Source: Candidatus Kaiserbacteria bacterium
Lineage (GTDB): Bacteria; Patescibacteriota; Minisyncoccia; Phycocordibacterales; Phycocordibacteraceae
Assembly (NCBI GenBank): GCA_023267775.1
Contig: JAHFMQ010000032.1
Span: 1-9,290 of the forward strand
Length of the DNA: 9,290 nucleotides
Direction of reading: 5' to 3'
The notes beneath the pieces were generated by a model. It did not search any database and was not told the origin of the DNA. It was given only the letters and a program-made list of their open reading frames with translations. Positions 5,608 to 9,290 of the stretch are shown piece by piece. Each line of letters starts with the position of its first letter. The stretch's first letter is position 1. The translations under genes were made by a program, and so were the position numbers.

Positions 5608-5937
5608 TTACGCCTTTGGTGATGAACCTTCCGCGGGCGTAGTATGCGACTGATGAGTGTTGGAGGAATTTGGACGAAACCAAACAAGATAAATGATTTC
5701 AAGAATACCGAGGGTATTGATGACGAGGAGAGCGACGAACCACTTCTTTTGTCCGTTACGAGCAGCGTGCCAGAGCGTGTAGCCTTTAATCAGAATCGTC
5801 CAAATTGCCGCAAGCAGAAGGAACGGTAGCAGTCCTAGGAAAAATGTGGGTGCAAAGGAAGAAGAGTAGTAAAACGGCGAGAAGCCGTGCATATACGGGT
5901 AGTAGAATTGCGGAAAATCGTGCATATACGTGTACAT
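5608..5937 (-). CDS. DUF5652-like small membrane protein
   Basis: 109 aa. Two hydrophobic helices (about 32-50 and 66-86) surround the core IWTILIKGYTLWHAARNGQ (45-63), followed by KKWFVALLVINTLGILEIIYL (64-84). This combination of KG-x-LW-x-AAR, WF and NTLGILEI-Y resembles the DUF5652 family, which I recall from Patescibacteria; its function is unknown to me. The N-terminus carries an aromatic repeat, YMHDFPQFYYP then YMHGFSPFYYS (11-residue period), mirrored by a 12-bp DNA repeat at 5886-5897 and 5919-5930. The tail (90-109) is polar and low-complexity. The start at 5937 is chosen because TATAAC (5950-5945) lies 7 bp upstream; Met5 is an alternative. It diverges from ruvX with 28 bp between starts. 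Confidence 0.75.
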   Translation of the reverse strand: MYTYMHDFPQFYYPYMHGFSPFYYSSSFAPTFFLGLLPFLLLAAIWTILIKGYTLWHAARNGQKKWFVALLVINTLGILEIIYLVWFRPNSSNTHQSHTTPAEGSSPKA

Positions 5938-5965
5938 GGGGAACGTTATACCATAAACTCATTAC
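5938..5965. promoter_or_regulatory. 28-bp divergent promoter region
   Basis: This is all the DNA between two divergent start codons. On the minus strand TATAAC (5950-5945) is 7 bp from the ATG of the DUF5652-like gene. On the plus strand TAAACT (5954-5959) or CATAAA (5952-5957) is 6-8 bp from the ruvX ATG. Both mRNAs would be leaderless or nearly so, and each -35 would lie within the other gene's start region. The hexamers are moderate matches only. Confidence 0.45.
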
Positions 5966-6379
5966 ATGCGATATCTCGGCGTTGATTATGGAAGTAAAAA
6001 AATAGGCCTTGCGCTCTCGGATGAGAGTGGGGCAATGGGATTTCCGCATTCTATTGTTTCGAACACCCCGAGAGTTATTGATGAGATTTGCGTGCTTATC
6101 GCAAAAGAAAATGTGGGTGGAGTGGTTGTGGGGGAATCAAGGAATTTAAAAGGAGGAGAGAATCCGATTGCGGAAGACGCCCGCACGTTCGGTAATCTGA
6201 TTACCGAACGTGCGGGCGTCCCTGTGTTTTTTGAATCAGAAGTTTTTACGAGCGCTGAAGCCCGGCGAGCTCCCGCAAAAGAAATGAAATCTCGATCACC
6301 AAAACAATATCCTGCAGTAGACGCTTCCGCTGCCGCACTTATTCTTACGAGCTATCTCTCACGTACCGATCATGGATAA
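5966..6379 (+). CDS. ruvX: RuvX/YqgF-family RNase H-fold nuclease
   Basis: 137 aa, usual length. The N-terminal LGVDYGSKKIGLALSDE (4-20) holds the first acidic residue, Asp7. VVVGESRN (53-60) matches the VVGLP region. AVDASAAALILTSYL (117-131) holds the C-terminal acidic Asp119. Family role: pre-16S rRNA 5'-end processing nuclease, also described as a Holliday-junction resolvase-like protein. The middle motif, usually W-DER-x-TT before a helix, reads FFESEVFTSAEAR (88-100) here, so the Asp-Glu-Arg triad is altered. ATG is chosen because it gives the canonical N-terminus and has a -10-like box close upstream. It overlaps the next gene by 8 bp. Codons 71-85 are entirely a perfect palindrome (see separate entry), yet the protein keeps the family's expected helix, so this is not an insertion. 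Confidence 0.88.
   Translation: MRYLGVDYGSKKIGLALSDESGAMGFPHSIVSNTPRVIDEICVLIAKENVGGVVVGESRNLKGGENPIAEDARTFGNLITERAGVPVFFESEVFTSAEARRAPAKEMKSRSPKQYPAVDASAAALILTSYLSRTDHG
6176..6220. repeat. 45-bp perfect palindrome inside ruvX
   Basis: Bases 6176-6197 (starting GACGCCCGCACG) are the exact reverse complement of 6199-6220 (ending CGTGCGGGCGTC), with a single central base, T6198. The arms are 22 bp with no mismatch; pairing stops at A6175 and C6221. The sequence codes in frame for residues 71-85 of RuvX (DARTFGNL then ITERAGV). A run of six T lies 6 bp after the second arm (6227-6232), so the RNA hairpin resembles an offset terminator or pause site. Confidence 0.95.
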
Positions 6380-6713
6380 ACCACGCATCACCATTGAAGA
6401 ATTTAGCAAAATAGAAGTGAAAATCGGTACGGTCCGTTCTGCCGAGCGCGTACTTGAGACCGACAAGCTTCTTCGACTCGCTGTTGATTTTAATGAAGAA
6501 ACCGGTCCTCGCCAGATTGTTTCCGGTATTGCCGCTTACGTTCCTGATCCGAGCACGCTCGTCGGACGACAGCTCGCGTTTGTTACCAACCTCGAACCAC
6601 GCACTATACGAGGACTTGAAAGTAACGGCATGCTTTTTGCAGTTGGTGAAGGAGAAACATTTGCATTTCTTACGTCAGACAGAGATGTTTCGCCCGGTAC
6701 GAGTGCACACTAG
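6372..6713 (+). CDS. Stand-alone tRNA-binding OB-fold protein (MetRS C-terminal type)
   Basis: 113 aa, a single EMAP-II/Trbp111-type tRNA-binding domain. Motifs: IEEFSKIEVKIGTV (8-21), matching the I-x-x-F-x-K-I-D-L-R-V-G signature; RQIVSGIA (47-54); NLEPR (73-77); and GLESNGML (81-88). This domain is found at the C-terminus of many bacterial methionyl-tRNA synthetases and also as free proteins (Trbp111, CsaA, YgjH) that bind tRNA as dimers. No synthetase body is present here, so it may act in trans, possibly with a MetRS elsewhere; that is inference. Its ATG lies within the end of ruvX (8-bp overlap), so the two are likely co-translated. A gap of 103 bp to pilM follows. Confidence 0.9.
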   Translation: MDKPRITIEEFSKIEVKIGTVRSAERVLETDKLLRLAVDFNEETGPRQIVSGIAAYVPDPSTLVGRQLAFVTNLEPRTIRGLESNGMLFAVGEGETFAFLTSDRDVSPGTSAH

Positions 6714-6755
6714 TATAAAAAAGAGCTCCGCTGTCGCGGTATACCCCGTAAGATA

Positions 6756-6816
6756 ACTGTTCCAAACAGTGAACAACTCGCTCAGTGTGAATTATCTCAC
6801 AGGGTATACTTCGCGT
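6756..6816 (+). promoter_or_regulatory. pilM upstream region: hairpin, CRP-like palindrome and -10
   Basis: ACTGTT (6756-6761) and AACAGT (6765-6770) form a small 6-bp hairpin. TGTGA (6786-6790), six bases, then TCACA (6797-6801) is an exact match to the CRP-type consensus half-sites known from E. coli. TATACT (6805-6810) is a good -10 box ending 6 bp before the ATG at 6817. The palindrome would lie over the promoter spacer, a place that suits a repressor better than an activator. No convincing -35 is seen. Confidence 0.5.
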
Positions 6817-7902
6817 ATGTCATATGTCTTCAGTGGACGATTGCGCGCAGCTTTTGCGCCACCGCGCTATCTTTCGCTTCCGCTTTCCGGCATTGATCTT
6901 TCTTCAAGCGGCGTAAAGGCTGTGCGTTTAGCGGAAGGAGCTCATGGTCTTACGCTTGCAAAATATTCTGAAATTCTTTTACCTGCTGGAGCGTACGCTG
7001 ATGGAGAAATTGTTGACCATGAAGCAATCATTAAGGCTGTCGCTACTGCTGCCTTTGGGGCGGGCACATCTTCCGTGAATGCCACATTGTCGGAGTCCAA
7101 GGCGTATCTTTTTGAAACGGTGGCTCCAGGGACAAAAAAAAGTGAATGGCGCACAGCGGTTGAGCAACATCTTGATGAATTAATACCGTTACCACCAGTC
7201 GAGGCAGCGTTCGATATCGTTGAAGTCGGAAAAGGGGTAAATGGAGATACTCTTCTGGCGGGCATAGGATATGCACGCCGTATTGTCGACGATACTCTTT
7301 CAGTGTTTGATCAGGCAAATATAAAAGTGCGGGCGCTTGAAGGAGAAACGTTTGCCATGGCTCGAGCACTCCTCCCTAAAGGTGACACATCTACCACGCT
7401 TATTATCGATGTAGGAAAGACAACGACCAAAATAGCTATCGTTGTAGGCCGCATACCGAGGTTTGCCACCACGATTAATATCGGCGGCCACACGCTGACG
7501 CTTGCGGTTCAAAAATATTTTGGAGTTACCGAGGCCGAGGCTCGTGTAGTGAAAGCCGAACGCGGCATTGTGCCTTCAGCAGGGAATGATGAATATCTCG
7601 CCGCAATGCTTTCAACAGTCTCTGCCATTCGCGACGAAATTTCGCGGCGTCTCGACTACTGGCAGGAAAAAGAGACGCTCAAAGGCGTGCACGAAAAAGT
7701 TTCGCACGCGATTCTTGCTGGCGGCAACGCTTCAATTCGGGGCTTCTCGGAATATCTCGAAGGAGCCTTACGCATTCCGGTTACGACTGGGGACGTATTC
7801 ACTAATTTTGCGTCTCGGGATACATGGATTCCGCAACTTGATTATACCGAGTCACTTGCCTATGCGACGGCGATCGGGTTGGCACTGCGCGACCATCGAT
7901 AA
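6817..7902 (+). CDS. pilM: Type IV pilus assembly actin-like ATPase PilM
   Basis: 361 aa from the ATG at 6817. Actin/FtsA-like fold: phosphate-1 motif GIDLSSSGVKAVRL (25-38), phosphate-2 motif LIIDVGKTTTKIAIV (195-209) and adenosine motif AILAGGNASIRGF (298-310). These match PilM, the cytoplasmic ATP-binding protein that docks on the PilN N-terminus and links the pilus alignment complex to the assembly motors. Length is close to the usual 350-370. An in-frame GTG at 6769 would add 16 residues, but these lie over the CRP-like palindrome and -10 box and do not resemble PilM, so the ATG is preferred. The order pilM-pilN-pilO follows with 1 bp and 4-bp overlap junctions, supporting the assignment. 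Confidence 0.92.
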   Translation: MSYVFSGRLRAAFAPPRYLSLPLSGIDLSSSGVKAVRLAEGAHGLTLAKYSEILLPAGAYADGEIVDHEAIIKAVATAAFGAGTSSVNATLSESKAYLFETVAPGTKKSEWRTAVEQHLDELIPLPPVEAAFDIVEVGKGVNGDTLLAGIGYARRIVDDTLSVFDQANIKVRALEGETFAMARALLPKGDTSTTLIIDVGKTTTKIAIVVGRIPRFATTINIGGHTLTLAVQKYFGVTEAEARVVKAERGIVPSAGNDEYLAAMLSTVSAIRDEISRRLDYWQEKETLKGVHEKVSHAILAGGNASIRGFSEYLEGALRIPVTTGDVFTNFASRDTWIPQLDYTESLAYATAIGLALRDHR

Positions 7903-7903
7903 C

Positions 7904-8458
7904 ATGCACAGCGAACTCACCAACCTTCTTCCGTTTGAACGACAGCGAATACTGGCCCGTGATTATTACGTGCGTCTTGGAGTTGTTGTTGTTGTTTTTA
8001 TGATCGGTATTACCTTCGCTGCAGGAGTACTACTCGTTCCGACCTACGTGTTTCTCATAGGAAGCTCAAATGCGAAGGAAATGCGACTCGCAAATCTTAA
8101 ATCAACACTCGCTTCTGGGGATGAAGCAGCACTTTCAAATCGCCTCACTGCGCTTTCGAGCGACATAACGACACTCACTACACTTTCAAATGCTCCTGCA
8201 GCAAGCGCCATCATGCGTACGTTGTTAAGCATTTCAAGACCGGGAATTAAAATCTCTAGTTTCGTGTATGCCGCCGCCGCTGAAGATGCTCCCGGCACTG
8301 TGGCTATCTCTGGAACGGCGGCAACACGTGATGCTCTCCGTAACTACCAACTCGCACTCCAAAGCACACCTTCAATCACATCAGCCGATCTTCCAATATC
8401 TGCTTTCGCGAAGGACTCCAGCATTCCATTCACAATTACCGTGACGCTTGCACCATGA
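7904..8458 (+). CDS. pilN: PilN-like type IV pilus inner-membrane protein
   Basis: 184 aa, starting 1 bp after the pilM stop. The frame is open far upstream inside pilM, but the ATG at 7904 gives the expected PilN start, a short cytoplasmic segment with TNLLPFERQR (6-15). NLLP is the conserved PilN motif that inserts into PilM. One long hydrophobic helix follows (about 24-50, including VVVVVFMIG coded by a GTT repeat at 7983-7994), then an extracytoplasmic coiled-coil-like stretch (56-100) and an alpha/beta domain (about 110-184), as in PilN. Identification rests on NLLP, topology and gene order; overall similarity to proteobacterial PilN is low. Confidence 0.87.
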   Translation: MHSELTNLLPFERQRILARDYYVRLGVVVVVFMIGITFAAGVLLVPTYVFLIGSSNAKEMRLANLKSTLASGDEAALSNRLTALSSDITTLTTLSNAPAASAIMRTLLSISRPGIKISSFVYAAAAEDAPGTVAISGTAATRDALRNYQLALQSTPSITSADLPISAFAKDSSIPFTITVTLAP

Positions 8459-8985
8459 AATCTCCCTATATAAAACTCATCATCGCACTCGCTTGTGGAG
8501 CAGCAGCTTTTATTGCGTACGGGCTATGGTATTCCTTTATCGTATCGAAAAGTGCTGTAGTCGCTGGTTTGGAAATCCAGGTAAACACCATTATTGATAC
8601 TGCAAGCCGGGTTGCTGCCGCGAAGACGGCACTTTCTAAGATCACTGGGGATGAAACAACCGTTCAGAGCTACTTTGTTCCGCAGACAGGCGTGGTTGCA
8701 TTTATTAATGATCTAGAATCACGCGGTCGTACACTAAGATCTGCAGTAAGTGTGGTGTCAGTATCCACAGGCGGTACATATACTCACCCAATACTCGTAT
8801 TTGAACTAGGAATTAAAGGAGCATTTGATTCCGTCATGCGTACCGTTGGCGCAATTGAATATGCTCCGTACGCTCTTAAGGTTACCGGTCTTTCACTTGG
8901 ACAGGAAGATAAGAATAGTTGGCATGCCGATATCAAACTTGAAGTCGGTTCGATTCCTTTGCCAACGACTGCACCAACACCATGA
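8455..8985 (+). CDS. pilO: PilO-like type IV pilus inner-membrane protein
   Basis: 176 aa. The start overlaps the pilN stop by ATGA. A short cytoplasmic tip is followed by one hydrophobic helix (about 6-30), a helical segment rich in Ala and Val (31-70, likely coiled-coil) and a C-terminal domain (about 75-170) with FINDLESRGRTLRSAVSVVSVS (84-105) and VFELGIKGAFDSVMRTVGAIEYAPYALKVTGLSL (117-150). The last pattern, beta strand, G-x-F, helix, then a strand ending in L, is typical of PilO/GspM ferredoxin-like folds. It would pair with PilN to form the inner-membrane alignment complex. It ends in a Pro/Thr-rich tail and is somewhat shorter than proteobacterial PilO. The assignment leans on gene order. 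Confidence 0.82.
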   Translation: MKSPYIKLIIALACGAAAFIAYGLWYSFIVSKSAVVAGLEIQVNTIIDTASRVAAAKTALSKITGDETTVQSYFVPQTGVVAFINDLESRGRTLRSAVSVVSVSTGGTYTHPILVFELGIKGAFDSVMRTVGAIEYAPYALKVTGLSLGQEDKNSWHADIKLEVGSIPLPTTAPTP

Positions 8986-9290
8986 ACATTCCGCACTTGA
9001 CCAGCTCTCTTACAAATCGATTGCGTTCAGGAGCACGGCAAGATCCTGCGCGAGACTGGATCTTCACCCTCATTTTCTTTGGCATAGTGTTCATAGCAAT
9101 TATCGTGTGGAATGCGTGGGCCTTTGATACGGTCTCTCGTGGGGGAACAATTGGTGTAGCGCCTAAAAATTCAACACCAGCATTCGACAGTTCATCAATT
9201 GATGCTGTGCACACCGTTTTTGAGAAACGAGCCGCGGAGGAAGCAAAGTTTGATACAGGGACATATCGTTTCACTGACCCTGCACAATAA
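8982..9290 (+). CDS. Small single-helix protein at the end of the pil set
   Basis: 102 aa, overlapping the pilO stop by ATGA; the TAA stop is the last codon of the window. A basic cytoplasmic segment (1-25, RLRSGARQDPARDW) is followed by one hydrophobic helix (about 27-48, IFTLIFFGIVFIAIIVWNAWAF) and a short outside tail with a charged helical segment (DAVHTVFEKRAAEEAKF, 74-90). I recognise no family. Its position after pilO matches pilP in proteobacteria, but it has no lipobox and no PilP beta domain, and a PilP partner (the PilQ secretin) is not expected in a single-membrane cell. A Patescibacteria-specific pilus accessory subunit is a reasonable guess. More pil genes may follow outside the window. 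Confidence 0.75.
   Translation: MNIPHLTSSLTNRLRSGARQDPARDWIFTLIFFGIVFIAIIVWNAWAFDTVSRGGTIGVAPKNSTPAFDSSSIDAVHTVFEKRAAEEAKFDTGTYRFTDPAQ

Noticed and set aside
6736..6750. GGTATACCCCG as another CsoR half-operator
   Set aside because: Only one half is present, there is no symmetric partner, and no copper gene or matching -10 arrangement follows.
6769..6816. GTG start giving a 16-residue longer PilM
   Set aside because: The extension covers the palindrome and -10 box, has no Shine-Dalgarno and does not look like a PilM N-terminus.
7568..7903. Long upstream extension of the pilN frame
   Set aside because: It lies inside pilM in another frame; the ATG at 7904 gives the NLLP-containing PilN N-terminus and a 1-bp junction.
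7983..7994. GTT trinucleotide run in pilN
   Set aside because: It simply codes valines of the membrane helix; four units are too few to call a phase-variable repeat, and a change would keep the frame.

Overview
The window looks like a chromosomal segment of a Candidate Phyla Radiation (Patescibacteria, Parcubacteria-like) bacterium. The evidence is protein-level resemblance judged by eye: a two-helix EWEGREYxHxxKSADWYWALG protein and a DUF5652-like protein of kinds I associate with these genomes, a compact PilM-PilN-PilO locus with reduced-length proteins, very short intergenic gaps, 4-bp ATGA stop/start overlaps, and tRNAs mostly without an encoded CCA. No taxonomic marker such as 16S is present, so this placement is an inference.

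Left part (1-4410, minus strand): a copper-handling cluster read from right to left. csoR (Cu(I)-sensing repressor) has a 20-bp perfect palindromic operator between and over its promoter elements. It is followed with 1-2 bp gaps by copA (Cu(I) P1B-ATPase) and by an HMA-domain/TauE-SafE-like membrane protein, then after a 78-bp gap by a membrane-anchored cupredoxin. Together these would sense cytosolic Cu(I), pump it out and bind it at the outer face of the membrane. The last 279 bases (1-279) hold no gene but are full of inverted repeats.

Middle part (4410-5950, mostly minus strand): two tandem paralogous tRNA-Arg genes (anticodons CCG and GCG), a two-helix membrane protein of unknown function, tRNA-Ser(TGA) and a DUF5652-like small membrane protein. 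The spacer between the tRNA-Arg genes carries three perfect 8-9 bp hairpins with 4-nt loops and a split inverted copy of the 3' end of tRNA-Arg(GCG).

Right part (5966-9290, plus strand): ruvX/yqgF, diverging from the DUF5652 gene across only 28 bp, overlaps a stand-alone tRNA-binding OB-fold protein. The type IV pilus inner-membrane genes pilM, pilN and pilO follow, with a small single-helix protein last; junctions within the pilus set are 1 bp or ATGA overlaps. ruvX contains a perfect 45-bp palindrome (22-bp arms) in frame.

A recurring feature is a -10-like hexamer only about 5-10 bp before the chosen start codon (csoR, the 157-aa protein, the DUF5652 protein, ruvX, pilM), which suggests leaderless or nearly leaderless mRNAs. 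I do not see a complete unknown multi-gene system. The strongest unexplained signals are the ruvX palindrome, the tRNA-Arg(GCG) gene with its split inverted copy, and the hairpin-rich non-coding end at 1-279.
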